A program made the position numbers and the translations under genes. This document shows, in pieces, positions 16,922 to 25,216 of a DNA stretch of 64,000 nt (positions within the stretch are counted from its first letter, which is position 1; each line of letters opens with the position of its first letter). The notes beneath the pieces are model-generated. The model made no database searches. It saw only the letters and a program-made list of their open reading frames with translations, and had not been told where the DNA came from. Source of the DNA: Streptococcus ilei (GTDB taxonomy: Bacteria; Bacillota; Bacilli; Lactobacillales; Streptococcaceae); the NCBI RefSeq assembly GCF_000479335.1, contig NC_022584.1, forward strand, positions 1 through 64,000, given 5' to 3'.

Positions 16922-18330
16922 GCTAAGCCATCTAAACCTCCTGCAGAGTGGCCTCCGGTCAGCTTGCTTCGAGCCAGAGCGCGTGAATTTTCTAATAGGG
17001 CAGATCCCTTCTGTAGAGAAGCAAAGCCAAAGCGGTCACGGATGTGGTCAATGGTCTCTTGGAGGGCCTCTTCTTTTTGGGTTTGCTCAGGGTCATCAAA
17101 TAAGGAGATCAGCTGGAATCTCTCCTCTACGAGCTTCCCATAAAAGACTCCAATCTGCCGGATAGCTCCTCCCTGGTAGTGGGAACGAAAGAGCTGGATG
17201 ACTTCATTAGCTAATTGAGCGGTAGAGTTGGTCGGTTCAATCTTTCGCTGGCAGTGGATGGAAGGGAGCTGTTCCTGTTTGGAGTAGCTGGCGTGGATGG
17301 AGACCAATTGGGTTTTTTTCTTTTCCCGACGCAAGCGGATAGCAACCTGCTCGGCCATCTCCCGAAAGACCAATTCAATATCGCTTTGGCGGTGGTAGTC
17401 ACGGGGAAGGATTTGCGAATTTCCTAGACCGTGAGACTTTGGTCGATAGGGGCGATGGACATTGCTTTCGTCAATCCCATGGGTATGAAACCAGAGCTGG
17501 ACGCCCATGATTCCAAATTCTTTTTTGAGCTGGTCTGGATTGGCCTGGGCCAGCTCATAGATGGAGTGAATGCCGAGCCTGTTCAGGCGTTTTTCTGTTC
17601 GATGGCCAATCCCCCAGAAATCAGTTAGTTTTTTTATCTGCCAGACTCGACTGGGGACGTCTTCGTAAGACCAGTTAGCTCGCATGGTTTTCTGGTGCTT
17701 GGCTTCGTTGTCTAGAGCCAGTTTGGCCAGGAGCGGATTGGCATTGCTCATCCCGACAGTAGCATAGATCCCAGTTTGCTGCCAAATGCGCTTTTGGATC
17801 CGAGCAGAAAGGAGATCTAGCTTGGAGCGTCGGTCTAGCTGAGGATCAGGAATAAAGTAGTTGAGAGAGCTGGTCAAATCGATAAATCCCTCATCGATAG
17901 AATAGGGGTAGATATCATCTGGAGCAGCAAATTCTTGAAAGACTTGCTGGATTTCCATGTTGACATGGATATAGGCATTCATGCGAGGGGGCACGATAAA
18001 GGTGCGCTTGGCCCAACTTTCGATATAGTGGACAAAGGCTGGATCTGTAGGTAGACCTTGCTTACGGGCCAGGTAGTAATTGAATTTCCTAGTCTTGAGA
18101 TCAAAGGGCAGATCGTAGCTACGCCCGACATTTTTCTTTCCAAAGACCTGCTTAAAAACGGGGGAACTGGCTAAGATGAGGCCAGCAGAATTGTCGCTCC
18201 GACTCATGACACAAAGAGAAGTCGTCAAGGGATTGAGGCCGAGGCGGACGCATTCACAACTGGCATAGAAACTTTTCATATCCACAAAAGCAATATCAGA
18301 CCTTGGCTCACGTGAATAATCAAAAAGCAT
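16918..18330 (-). CDS. umuC: Y-family DNA polymerase (UmuC/UvrX type)
   Basis: Translesion polymerase of 470 residues. The palm motifs are visible: FVDMKSFYASCE near residue 16 supplies a catalytic Asp, and YSIDEGFIDLT supplies the acidic pair. The helix-hairpin-helix region is at FWGIGHRTEKRLNRLGI. The C-terminal little-finger domain follows. It belongs to the Gram-positive UvrX/YqjW group, not DinB. It lies three bases after the S24 repressor stop and overlaps the YolD-like gene, which implies SOS-type induction when the repressor cleaves itself. Confidence 0.92.
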   Translation of the reverse strand: MLFDYSREPRSDIAFVDMKSFYASCECVRLGLNPLTTSLCVMSRSDNSAGLILASSPVFKQVFGKKNVGRSYDLPFDLKTRKFNYYLARKQGLPTDPAFVHYIESWAKRTFIVPPRMNAYIHVNMEIQQVFQEFAAPDDIYPYSIDEGFIDLTSSLNYFIPDPQLDRRSKLDLLSARIQKRIWQQTGIYATVGMSNANPLLAKLALDNEAKHQKTMRANWSYEDVPSRVWQIKKLTDFWGIGHRTEKRLNRLGIHSIYELAQANPDQLKKEFGIMGVQLWFHTHGIDESNVHRPYRPKSHGLGNSQILPRDYHRQSDIELVFREMAEQVAIRLRREKKKTQLVSIHASYSKQEQLPSIHCQRKIEPTNSTAQLANEVIQLFRSHYQGGAIRQIGVFYGKLVEERFQLISLFDDPEQTQKEEALQETIDHIRDRFGFASLQKGSALLENSRALARSKLTGGHSAGGLDGLA

Positions 18331-18332
18331 GT

Positions 18333-19010
18333 CTAGACCTCCAGAGGGAGGAAGTGGCCGACCACGATACCGACAATTTTTGGTTCATCTTCGTAGGGAG
18401 CAAAGAGGTCATCATAGGCTGGGTTGATAGACTCTAGGCGGAGGCTCTCCTCTTCCCGATAGACTTTTTTGATATAGGTCTTCCCGTTCCACATAAGGGC
18501 GTAGACCGCTCCATCATAGTCAAATCCTGTCTGTTTCATCAAGGCAACGGAACCGTTTGGATAGCTTGGTTCCATAGAATCTCCAGAGACCCAAGAGGCA
18601 AAGTCGTGTTGGATCTCTTGGTCAAAATAAACGGTCTCGTAGTCGGTCTCATTGTCATAAAAGGTATGACCATGTCCAGCTGCCAAGTCGATAGAGAGGA
18701 CACGGTAAGGGACCAAAGAGACCACCTTTTCTTGCTCTGCTAAGAGTTGGCTAGCCAAGAGATCGACCTTTTTCTGATGGGGTGGGGTTAATAAAGGGTA
18801 GGTGAAAAGCGCTGAGCTCTTGTCGACAAAGTAGTCCTCTTTAACGGAGAGGCGCTTGGCCAACCTCCTGAGATTTTTATCGTGTGGCTCTGCTAAGCCA
18901 TTCTCCCAACTAGAGTAGGTCTTGCGACTAATCTCTAAGGATTCGTAGACCTGGGCTTGGGTTAGGCCCAGCTCCAGTCGCCGGTCTTTTAATTTTTTTG
19001 CATCAAACAT
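18333..19010 (-). CDS. hdiR: HdiR-like XRE/S24 self-cleaving repressor
   Basis: I start it at MFDAKKLKDRR (ATG at 19010), seven bases after AGGAG, giving 226 residues; longer upstream frames lack support. An XRE helix-turn-helix fills about residues 5-65 (LGLTQAQVYESLEISRKTYSSW). The LexA-like S24 domain shows the cleavage pair AG in IDLAAGHGHT, the nucleophile Ser in SGDSMEP, and the general base Lys in GKTYIKKV. This matches HdiR of lactococci, which is cleaved after RecA activation. It heads the operon with the Y-family polymerase and presumably represses it through the palindrome just upstream. Confidence 0.88.
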   Translation of the reverse strand: MFDAKKLKDRRLELGLTQAQVYESLEISRKTYSSWENGLAEPHDKNLRRLAKRLSVKEDYFVDKSSALFTYPLLTPPHQKKVDLLASQLLAEQEKVVSLVPYRVLSIDLAAGHGHTFYDNETDYETVYFDQEIQHDFASWVSGDSMEPSYPNGSVALMKQTGFDYDGAVYALMWNGKTYIKKVYREEESLRLESINPAYDDLFAPYEDEPKIVGIVVGHFLPLEV

Positions 19011-19021
19011 CTGCATTCTCC

Positions 19022-19046
19022 TATGTAACGTTTTAAAAGTTACATA
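19022..19046 (-). promoter_or_regulatory. Palindromic operator upstream of hdiR
   Basis: TATGTAAC and GTTACATA lie in mirror image around nine bases, directly upstream of the hdiR ribosome site and within its promoter region. This is the likely binding site of the S24 repressor. Confidence 0.7.
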
Positions 19047-19155
19047 TAGTATAGCAAAAATAAATTCGGACTTCAAGAGAAAAGTGAGAGGATTTTTCTT
19101 TAGCAGTGAAAGGGATGTGGTTGAGTAACTCTCAGATTGGAGAGGGTGGGTGTTT

Positions 19156-19185
19156 TTGTATCTTTTATCCAAATTTTGATATAAT
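19156..19185 (+). promoter_or_regulatory. rsmD promoter, leaderless
   Basis: TTGTAT at about 19156 and TATAAT at 19180 are 18 bases apart, and TG precedes the -10. The ATG follows only seven bases after the -10, so the mRNA should start at or next to it. No ribosome site is present. Confidence 0.6.
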
Positions 19186-19192
19186 AATCTCT

Positions 19193-19732
19193 ATGAAGAT
19201 TGTATCAGGTACCTATGGAGGGCGTCCTCTTAAGACGCTCGAAGGAAAGACAACGAGGCCCACTTCAGATAAGGTGAGAGGGGCTATGTTTAATATGATC
19301 GGTCCTTATTTTGATGGGGGGCGGGTCTTGGATCTATATGCTGGCTCAGGTGGCTTGTCCATCGAAGCGATATCTCGGGGGATGGAGCAGGCTGTCTTGG
19401 TCGAGAAAGACCGCAGAGCCCAAGGGATCATTGCCAGCAATATCCAAATGACCAAGGAAAGCCACAAATTTCAATTGCTGAAGATGGAGGCTCACCAAGC
19501 ACTCAGTCAATTGCAGGGGACCTTTGACCTTGTTTTCTTAGATCCTCCCTATGCCAAGGAGCAGATCGTAGCCGATATTGAAACCTTGGCTGAACGAGAC
19601 TTGCTGGGAGAAGAGGTCATGGTCGTCTGTGAGACGGACAAGGCAGTAGACTTGCCTGAGGAGATTGCTTGTCTAGGAATCTGGAAAGAAAAAATCTACG
19701 GAATTAGTAAGGTAACGGTTTATGTCAGATAA
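19193..19732 (+). CDS. rsmD: 16S rRNA (guanine966-N2)-methyltransferase RsmD
   Basis: I start it at MKIVSGTYGGRPLK (19193), the family's usual N-terminus, instead of the longer frame from 19106. The 179-residue protein carries the SAM-binding loop LDLYAGSGGLSIEAISRG and the catalytic DPPY tetrad in FLDPPYAKE. It methylates G966 of 16S rRNA during 30S assembly. It overlaps coaD by 11 bases, the common rsmD-coaD pairing in Firmicutes. Confidence 0.93.
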   Translation: MKIVSGTYGGRPLKTLEGKTTRPTSDKVRGAMFNMIGPYFDGGRVLDLYAGSGGLSIEAISRGMEQAVLVEKDRRAQGIIASNIQMTKESHKFQLLKMEAHQALSQLQGTFDLVFLDPPYAKEQIVADIETLAERDLLGEEVMVVCETDKAVDLPEEIACLGIWKEKIYGISKVTVYVR

Positions 19733-20195
19733 AATAGGGTTATTTACAGGTTCATTTGACCCAATGACCTTGGGACACTTGGATTTGATAGAGCGAGCTA
19801 GTCGCTTGTTTGATTGCTTGTATGTAGGCATCTTCTTTAATCATGAGAAGAAGGGCTATTTTACCATTGAGCAAAGAGAGGCCATGGTGACAGAGGCAGT
19901 AGCTCATTTGTCCAATGTAAGAGTCATCATCTCAGAGGCAGAGTTGGCAGTAGAAGTGGCTAGACGGTATGGAGTGACGAGCTTGGTTCGAGGCCTGCGA
20001 AATAGCCAAGACTTCCTCTATGAAAGCAACATGGACTACTTCAATCACCAGCTGGCTCCAGAGCTTGAGACCATCTATCTCTGTACCCAACCCCAGTACC
20101 AGGCCTTGAGCTCGACGAGAATTCGCGAGTTGCTGACCTTCCAGCAAGATGTCAGTGCCTATGTCCCAGAGAGTGTTATAAAGGAGATGAAATAA
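19722..20195 (+). CDS. coaD: Phosphopantetheine adenylyltransferase
   Basis: Fourth step of coenzyme A synthesis: ATP plus 4'-phosphopantetheine gives dephospho-CoA. The nucleotidyltransferase motif TGSFDPMTLGH has the T/HxGH signature at 16-19 (TLGH). The second motif is SSTRIRELL near residue 127. The length of 157 residues is standard. It overlaps rsmD and is followed five bases later by the PDZ protease gene, forming an rsmD-coaD-sepM unit. Confidence 0.95.
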   Translation: MSDKIGLFTGSFDPMTLGHLDLIERASRLFDCLYVGIFFNHEKKGYFTIEQREAMVTEAVAHLSNVRVIISEAELAVEVARRYGVTSLVRGLRNSQDFLYESNMDYFNHQLAPELETIYLCTQPQYQALSSTRIRELLTFQQDVSAYVPESVIKEMK

Positions 20196-20200
20196 AAGGA

Positions 20201-21307
20201 ATGAATGAATTTGAGAAACAAAGGGATCAGTTACCAGAAAGCCCATTTGAACCTGTACGCAAAAAAGATAGTGTGTGGAGAACCTATCGCTGGCCGATTA
20301 TTGGGACTTTGCTTCTGATTCTGGCCTTGCTAGCTTTCTTTGTTCCCCTGCCCTATTATCTGGAAATGCCCGGGAGTTCAGAAGATATTCGCCAAGTGAT
20401 GCGCGTCAACCAGAAAAATGATGAAGCATCTGGTTCGTATGATTTTGTCACTGTTGCCGTCAAGCAAGCGACCTTCTCGGATATAGTCTATGCCTGGGTG
20501 ACTCCTTTTACAGATATCCACTCTGAACAAGAAATGACTGGTGGCAGTTCCAGTGAGGAATTTTTCCGGATTAATCAATTTTATATGGAAACCTCTCAAA
20601 ATACTGCCAAATACCAAGGATTAAAAACTGCTGGTAAAGAGACAGAGATGGAATTCTTAGGTGTTTATGTCATGCAAGTAGCAGAAGACTCTACTTTCAA
20701 GGGCGTTCTAAATATTGCAGACACGGTTACGGCTGTGAATGACAAAACCTTCAAGAGCTCAAAAGAACTCATCGAGTATGTTGGTTCCCAAAAAATTGGG
20801 GACAAGGTCACAGTGACCTACACAGAAGATGGCCAGACCAAGACAGCTGAAGGAAAGATTATTAAGTTGGTCAATGGTAAGAATGGAATTGGGATTAGCT
20901 TGATTGACCGGACAGAGGTGAAGAGTGACGTGCCAATTGAGTTTGCGACAGCTGGCATCGGTGGCCCAAGTGCCGGGATGATGTTTAGTTTGTCCATCTA
21001 TACCCAGGTAGCGGATCCAGACCTTCGTCAGGGACGCCATATCGCAGGGACAGGGACCATTAACCATGATGGGACTGTCGGAGATATAGGTGGAGTGGAT
21101 AAGAAAGTCGTGGCGGCAGATCGGGCTGGGGCTGAAATCTTCTTTGCCCCTGATAATCCGGTAACAGAGGAAGTTAAAAAGAACAATCCTAATGCTAAGA
21201 GCAACTACGACGAAGCGGTAGAAACAGCTAAAAAAATTAAGACCAAGATGAAAATTGTCCCTGTCAAAACCTTGCAGGATGCTATTGATTATTTGAAAAA
21301 GAATTAA
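20201..21307 (+). CDS. sepM: SepM-like PDZ/S16 membrane protease
   Basis: Membrane-anchored serine protease of 368 residues. One transmembrane helix lies near residues 28-50 (WPIIGTLLLILALLAFFVPL). A PDZ domain covers about 140-225, and a Lon-type S16 domain follows. The catalytic Ser is in GIGGPSAGMMFSLS and the Lys in GGVDKKVVAADRAG. In S. mutans the equivalent protein trims the competence signal peptide outside the cell, so a role in signal processing here is plausible but not shown. It is the last gene of its unit, followed by a 175-bp repeat. Confidence 0.87.
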   Translation: MNEFEKQRDQLPESPFEPVRKKDSVWRTYRWPIIGTLLLILALLAFFVPLPYYLEMPGSSEDIRQVMRVNQKNDEASGSYDFVTVAVKQATFSDIVYAWVTPFTDIHSEQEMTGGSSSEEFFRINQFYMETSQNTAKYQGLKTAGKETEMEFLGVYVMQVAEDSTFKGVLNIADTVTAVNDKTFKSSKELIEYVGSQKIGDKVTVTYTEDGQTKTAEGKIIKLVNGKNGIGISLIDRTEVKSDVPIEFATAGIGGPSAGMMFSLSIYTQVADPDLRQGRHIAGTGTINHDGTVGDIGGVDKKVVAADRAGAEIFFAPDNPVTEEVKKNNPNAKSNYDEAVETAKKIKTKMKIVPVKTLQDAIDYLKKN

Positions 21308-21324
21308 AGTAGCTTGCTCGAAAA

Positions 21325-21499
21325 GAGAGTGGGACAGAAATCGGTCATTCGTTAGAATTCGATTTCGTCGTCCCACCTCCGCACAGTTGAGTAGGGCTGT
21401 AAAAGCTGATGAAATCAGCGTAGTAGAGCCCACTCAACCACTGCGTCTTACTCGACAATCCAAAGACAATATCGAGGCTAGGATTTTTGTCCCAGCCTC
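21325..21499 (+). repeat. 175-bp structured repeat, copy A
   Basis: Begins GAGAGTGGGACAG and ends TTTTGTCCCAGCCTC. The ends are imperfect inverted repeats. Inside are GTTGAGT...ACTCAAC arms around a small GCTGATGAAATCAGC hairpin. It fills most of the gap between sepM and ccdA. Near its end the sequence forms a long hairpin (ATATCGAGGCT against AGCCTCGATAT) that may end sepM transcription. Confidence 0.9.
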
Positions 21500-21554
21500 G
21501 ATATTGGTAGATAGGGATATCCATCTCCCAATCAAATTCAAGTTTTTGCATATC

Positions 21555-21582
21555 AATCTCTCTATTTTTAGAGAGATTTTTT
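21555..21582 (+). terminator. Hairpin upstream of ccdA
   Basis: AATCTCTCT and AGAGAGATT enclose a T-rich loop, followed by a T-run. It separates ccdA from the upstream unit; TATACT at 21586 is a possible -10 for ccdA. Confidence 0.65.
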
Positions 21583-21620
21583 CTTTATACTAGTGTCAGA
21601 AAGTAAGGGAGGTAGTTGAA

Positions 21621-22331
21621 ATGATTGAAACTAGTTTGTTTTCCATTTCAGTGTTCTTAGCGGGGGTTCTATCTTTTTTCTCTCCGTGTATTTTACCGTT
21701 GATGCCAGTCTATGTAGGGATCTTATTGGATTCTGAGCATGAGAAAACGGTGCGTATTTTTGGAAGAGATATTTCTTGGTATGGTTTGGTCAAGACCCTC
21801 TGTTTTATTGCTGGTCTATCAACCGTATTTCTCATCCTAGGTTATGGGGCGGGTGCCCTGGGTCAGGTACTTTATGCTCCCTGGTTCCGTTACCTACTAG
21901 GAGGGATTGTCATCTTATTGGGAATCCATCAGATGGGCCTCATCAATCTTCATCAACTGCAAAAGCAAAAGAGTATCCAACTGAAGAAGGACGAAAAACG
22001 CAACGAATTCTTCAATGCCTTTCTAATTGGAGTGACCTTTAGTTTTGGGTGGACTCCTTGTGTCGGACCTGTATTGAGCTCCGTTTTAGCGATTGCGGCT
22101 TCTGGAGGAAATGGTGCTCTACAAGGAGCGCTCTTAATGCTGGTTTACACCTTGGGCTTAGCTCTTCCCTTCCTACTCTTGGCCCTGGCTTCAGGCTGGG
22201 TCTTGCAACGCTTTGCCAAACTCAAGCCTCATATGGGGACCTTGAAAAAAATCGGTGGTGCTCTCATCGTCTTGATGGGCATCTTGCTCATGCTGGGTAA
22301 TCTCAACAGCCTAGCATCCCTGTTTCACTAA
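21621..22331 (+). CDS. ccdA: CcdA-type thiol electron transporter
   Basis: A 236-residue membrane protein with six hydrophobic helices that moves reducing electrons across the membrane to extracytoplasmic thioredoxins. Its two active cysteines lie in the paired motifs SFFSPCILPLMP (C23) and FGWTPCVGPVLSS. AGGGAGG precedes the ATG. The next genes are a Met-rich lipoprotein, a thioredoxin-fold lipoprotein and membrane-anchored msrAB, so the electrons most likely serve surface methionine sulfoxide repair, as described for the pneumococcal CcdA/Etrx/MsrAB system. Confidence 0.92.
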   Translation: MIETSLFSISVFLAGVLSFFSPCILPLMPVYVGILLDSEHEKTVRIFGRDISWYGLVKTLCFIAGLSTVFLILGYGAGALGQVLYAPWFRYLLGGIVILLGIHQMGLINLHQLQKQKSIQLKKDEKRNEFFNAFLIGVTFSFGWTPCVGPVLSSVLAIAASGGNGALQGALLMLVYTLGLALPFLLLALASGWVLQRFAKLKPHMGTLKKIGGALIVLMGILLMLGNLNSLASLFH

Positions 22332-22357
22332 TCTTGAATGATTAAAGGAGAAAAATC

Positions 22358-22663
22358 ATGAAAAAAATTCTTGCACTTACTATTGCTACCCTTAGCATCG
22401 TCACTTTAGCAGCTTGTTCTGGAAAAAAATCTGATTCAGATATGAAAAAAACGGACGATAGTAGTATGATGAAGAAGGACGATATGAAGGATTCGTCCAT
22501 GTCCGATGATAAAATGAAAAAAGACGATATGAAAGATTCATCTATGATGTCTGACAGCAGTTCTGAAATGAAAGACGACATGAAAGAAGATAAGATGAAA
22601 TCGAGCGATTCAGAGATGAAGGACGACATGAGTGACTCATCTGACATGAAATCAGACCAATAA
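22358..22663 (+). CDS. Methionine-rich lipoprotein
   Basis: A lipoprotein signal (MKKILALTIATLSIVTLAA, lipid-attached C20) leads an 82-residue mature chain of almost only Ser, Asp, Lys, Met and Glu. I count 15 Met in it, mostly in repeats such as KKDDMKDSSM and SEMKDDM, with no aromatic residue and no further Cys. It would be disordered, soluble and tethered to the cell surface. It sits between ccdA and the Etrx-msrAB genes with its own AAAGGAG site. I infer a sacrificial methionine sink recycled by MsrAB. A metal-binding role through Met/Asp is the alternative. I know no characterised homolog. Confidence 0.85.
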   Translation: MKKILALTIATLSIVTLAACSGKKSDSDMKKTDDSSMMKKDDMKDSSMSDDKMKKDDMKDSSMMSDSSSEMKDDMKEDKMKSSDSEMKDDMSDSSDMKSDQ

Positions 22664-22728
22664 AGGACAATAGGAAGAGGAGGTCGTCTGCTTGGGCGAC
22701 TTTCTCCCAATTTAGAGAGGAGGAAGAC

Positions 22729-23289
22729 ATGAAAAAAATAGCCTTAATAGCGACAGGACTTTTCTGTGTTGGATTGTTAGGGGCCTGCTCCGCCCAGGGG
22801 ATGGAGTCATCCAATAAAAGCGAGACTAAGCAGACAGCCAAAACGGGAGATTCAGAGCAAGCTGGCAAGAAGGTTCTGGATTTTAGCCTGCAAGGAGTAG
22901 ACGGCAAGACCTACCGCTTATCAGATTACAAAGGGAAGAAAGTCTATCTCAAGTTTTGGGCTTCCTGGTGCTCAATCTGTCTTTCAACATTAGGTGACAC
23001 AAATGATTTAGCAAAGGCAGAGGAGGGGAAAGATTATGTAGTTCTAACTGTTGTCGCTCCGACATTTAATGGGGAAAAATCAGCCGATGACTTTAAAAAT
23101 TGGTACCAGGCTTTGGACTACAAAGATTTCCCAGTCTTGATGGATAGTAAGGGCGACTTGCTCAAAGAGTACGGGATTCGCTCTTATCCATCTGCTCTCT
23201 TTATTGCGAGCGATGGAACTCTCGCCAAGACCCATATCGGCTATATGAGTAAGGAAGACATCGTCCAGACTCTAAAAGAAATGAAGTAA
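22729..23289 (+). CDS. etrx: Extracytoplasmic thioredoxin-like lipoprotein (Etrx)
   Basis: A TlpA/ResA-type thioredoxin of 186 residues with a lipobox ending at C20 (LLGAC) and the redox pair C81-C84 in WASWCSICL. The cis-Pro loop is at GIRSYPSALFI. It should sit on the outer face of the membrane, receive electrons from CcdA and pass them to the neighbouring MsrAB. The ATG has GAGGAAGAC upstream; msrAB starts 12 bases after its stop. Pneumococcal Etrx1/Etrx2 are the close models. Confidence 0.88.
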   Translation: MKKIALIATGLFCVGLLGACSAQGMESSNKSETKQTAKTGDSEQAGKKVLDFSLQGVDGKTYRLSDYKGKKVYLKFWASWCSICLSTLGDTNDLAKAEEGKDYVVLTVVAPTFNGEKSADDFKNWYQALDYKDFPVLMDSKGDLLKEYGIRSYPSALFIASDGTLAKTHIGYMSKEDIVQTLKEMK

Positions 23290-23301
23290 GGAGGACATAA
23301 A

Positions 23302-24423
23302 ATGGAAACAAAATGGAAACTCATTTCCGTTCTTTTAGTGGGCCTGCTTTGTTTTGGACTCTTTTTCCTTATCAAAGGATCCATGGCCTTGGATACATCA
23401 GATGCGACGACTGAGCAGATCAAAAAAGCGTCCATGAGTCAGACACCAGTAGCAAACAAAAAGAAGGAAGAAAAAGTCAATCCAGAAGACCAACGAGAAA
23501 TCTATCTAGCTGGTGGCTGCTTCTGGGGTGTGGAAGAGTATTTTTCCCGTGTTCCAGGCGTCATTGATGCCGAATCAGGTTATGCCAATGGAAAAGGGGA
23601 TACTACCAAGTATGAACTGGTCAACCAAACAGGGCATGCCGAAACGGTACACATCACCTATAATGTCAAGAAGGTTTCCTTGAAAGAACTGCTTCTACAC
23701 TATTTCCGGATTATTGATCCAACATCAAAAAACCGTCAGGGAAATGATCAGGGCAGTCAATATCGGACAGGAGTTTATTACACCGATCAAGCAGATTTGC
23801 CAACCATAAACCAAGTATTTGAAGAAGTGGCAAAGAAATATGATAAGCCTTTGGCTGTAGAAAAAGAAGAACTTGCTAATTATATCAAGGCGGAAGACTA
23901 CCATCAGGACTATCTACAGAAACACCCGAATGGCTATTGTCACATTGATGTGAATCAAGCTTCTTATCCGGTTATTGACGCTAGTCGTTATCCAAAACCA
24001 AATGATGAAGAGATCAAGAAGAAGTTATCGCCCGAAGAATATGCAGTGACGCAAGAGAATGATACAGAGCGTGCTTTTTCTAACCGCTATTGGGATAAGT
24101 TTGAAGCGGGCATCTATGTGGATGTCGTAACAGGAGAGCCCCTCTTTTCCTCAAAAGATAAATTTGATTCCGGTTGTGGTTGGCCAAGTTTTAGCCGGCC
24201 GATCAGTCCCGATGTGGCAACCTACAAGGAAGATAAGAGTTTCAATATGACTCGGACAGAGGTTCGGAGTCGAGTAGGAAATTCCCATCTAGGCCACGTC
24301 TTTACGGATGGACCTAAGGAAAAAGGTGGCCTTCGCTACTGTATCAATAGTTTGTCAATTAAATTCATTCCTAAAGCAGAGATGGCAGAAAAGGGCTACG
24401 GCTATTTGTTGGACTATGTCTGA
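23302..24423 (+). CDS. msrAB: Membrane-anchored methionine sulfoxide reductase MsrAB
   Basis: A 373-residue fusion that reduces both stereoisomers of methionine sulfoxide. A single N-terminal transmembrane helix (about 7-25) anchors it outside. The MsrA domain has its catalytic C73 in [11 protein letters not shown]. The MsrB domain has SGCGWPSF and the catalytic C347 in RYCINS. A charged linker (residues 50-66) separates anchor and MsrA. It is the last gene of the ccdA-lipoprotein-etrx-msrAB cluster, and its likely substrates are oxidised surface proteins, including the neighbouring Met-rich lipoprotein. Confidence 0.95.
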   Translation: METKWKLISVLLVGLLCFGLFFLIKGSMALDTSDATTEQIKKASMSQTPVANKKKEEKVNPEDQREIYLAGGCFWGVEEYFSRVPGVIDAESGYANGKGDTTKYELVNQTGHAETVHITYNVKKVSLKELLLHYFRIIDPTSKNRQGNDQGSQYRTGVYYTDQADLPTINQVFEEVAKKYDKPLAVEKEELANYIKAEDYHQDYLQKHPNGYCHIDVNQASYPVIDASRYPKPNDEEIKKKLSPEEYAVTQENDTERAFSNRYWDKFEAGIYVDVVTGEPLFSSKDKFDSGCGWPSFSRPISPDVATYKEDKSFNMTRTEVRSRVGNSHLGHVFTDGPKEKGGLRYCINSLSIKFIPKAEMAEKGYGYLLDYV

Positions 24424-24442
24424 GACTTTTTGCGACCTACTT

Positions 24443-24451
24443 TGATATAAT
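24443..24451 (+). promoter_or_regulatory. Extended -10 promoter of the two-component operon
   Basis: TGATATAAT lies about 20 bases ahead of the response regulator start and after the msrAB stop. The regulator can thus be expressed separately from msrAB. Confidence 0.5.
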
Positions 24452-24472
24452 GAGTACAACAAGGATAAGTAG

Positions 24473-25216
24473 GTGAAACACATGTATTCAATCATGATTG
24501 TAGAAGACGAAGAGCTGGTTCGGCAGGGACTTACTTCTCTAGTGAATTATGAACAGTTTGGGATGAAGGTCATTGACCAAGCGGAGAATGGGCGAATAGC
24601 TTGGGAAAAATTTCAAGTACAACCGGCTGATCTTCTCTTAACTGATATTAATATGCCACAGTTGAATGGCTTAGATTTGGCCCAACTGGTCCGAGAGAAA
24701 GCTCCGTCCTGCCATATCATCTTTCTAACAGGCTATGATGATTTTGAGTTTGCTCAGAAAGCCATTCGACTCGGAGCAGATGACTATCTCCTCAAGCCCT
24801 TTTCAAAAGCGGATATTGAAGAGATGCTGGAGAAAGTCAAGAACAAGCTAGACGAGGAAGGAAAGAAAGCCCAGGTTGAAACCTTGGTGGATCAGGGGCA
24901 TTCGACAGAGTTGGAAGAGGCTATTCATTCCCGCTTAGCGGATTCCCAATTAACCCTTAAGGACTTGGCTCTTCAACTGGGTTTTAGTCCCTCTTATCTG
25001 AGTGTCCTAATCAAGAAAAAATTGGGCCTCCCTTTTCAAGAATACTTGATCCAAGAACGGATGAAGAAGGCCAAACTTTTACTCTTGACGACCGATCTCA
25101 AGATTTATGAGATTGCAGATCAGGTTGGCTTTGAAGATATGAACTATTTTTCTCAACGCTTTAAACAAGTAGTCGGTGTAACCCCAAGACAATACAAAAA
25201 AGGAGAGTATGAATGA
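24473..25216 (+). CDS. Response regulator, AraC/YesN type
   Basis: The 247 residues hold a receiver domain (about 4-120; acidic pocket VEDEE, phospho-Asp in LLLTDINMPQ, conserved Lys in LLKPFSK) and a C-terminal AraC-type pair of helix-turn-helix motifs (LALQLGFSPSYLSVLIKKKLG, then DQVGFEDMNYFSQRFKQVVG). I use the GTG at 24473, but the ATG at 24482 is equally possible. It overlaps the kinase start by four bases. Its position next to msrAB matches pneumococcal TCS09. Confidence 0.88.
   Translation: MKHMYSIMIVEDEELVRQGLTSLVNYEQFGMKVIDQAENGRIAWEKFQVQPADLLLTDINMPQLNGLDLAQLVREKAPSCHIIFLTGYDDFEFAQKAIRLGADDYLLKPFSKADIEEMLEKVKNKLDEEGKKAQVETLVDQGHSTELEEAIHSRLADSQLTLKDLALQLGFSPSYLSVLIKKKLGLPFQEYLIQERMKKAKLLLLTTDLKIYEIADQVGFEDMNYFSQRFKQVVGVTPRQYKKGEYE

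Noticed and set aside
16264..19010. Prophage or integrative-element origin of the S24 repressor operon
   Set aside because: No integrase, attachment repeat, portal, capsid or conjugation gene is present; base composition matches the neighbours.
19106..19192. Longer start for rsmD
   Set aside because: The extra residues cross the promoter and are not family-like; the conserved protein begins MKIVSGTYGG at 19193.
20759..21433. Long minus-strand frame over sepM and repeat copy A
   Set aside because: It lies antisense to a well-supported gene, and its N-terminal part is a translation of the 175-bp repeat. The same peptide appears opposite copy C (49268-49618), so it is a repeat shadow.
22342..22710. 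Minus-strand Ser/Phe-rich frame opposite the Met-rich lipoprotein
   Set aside because: It is a shadow of the repetitive codons; the plus strand has the signal peptide, lipobox and ribosome site.
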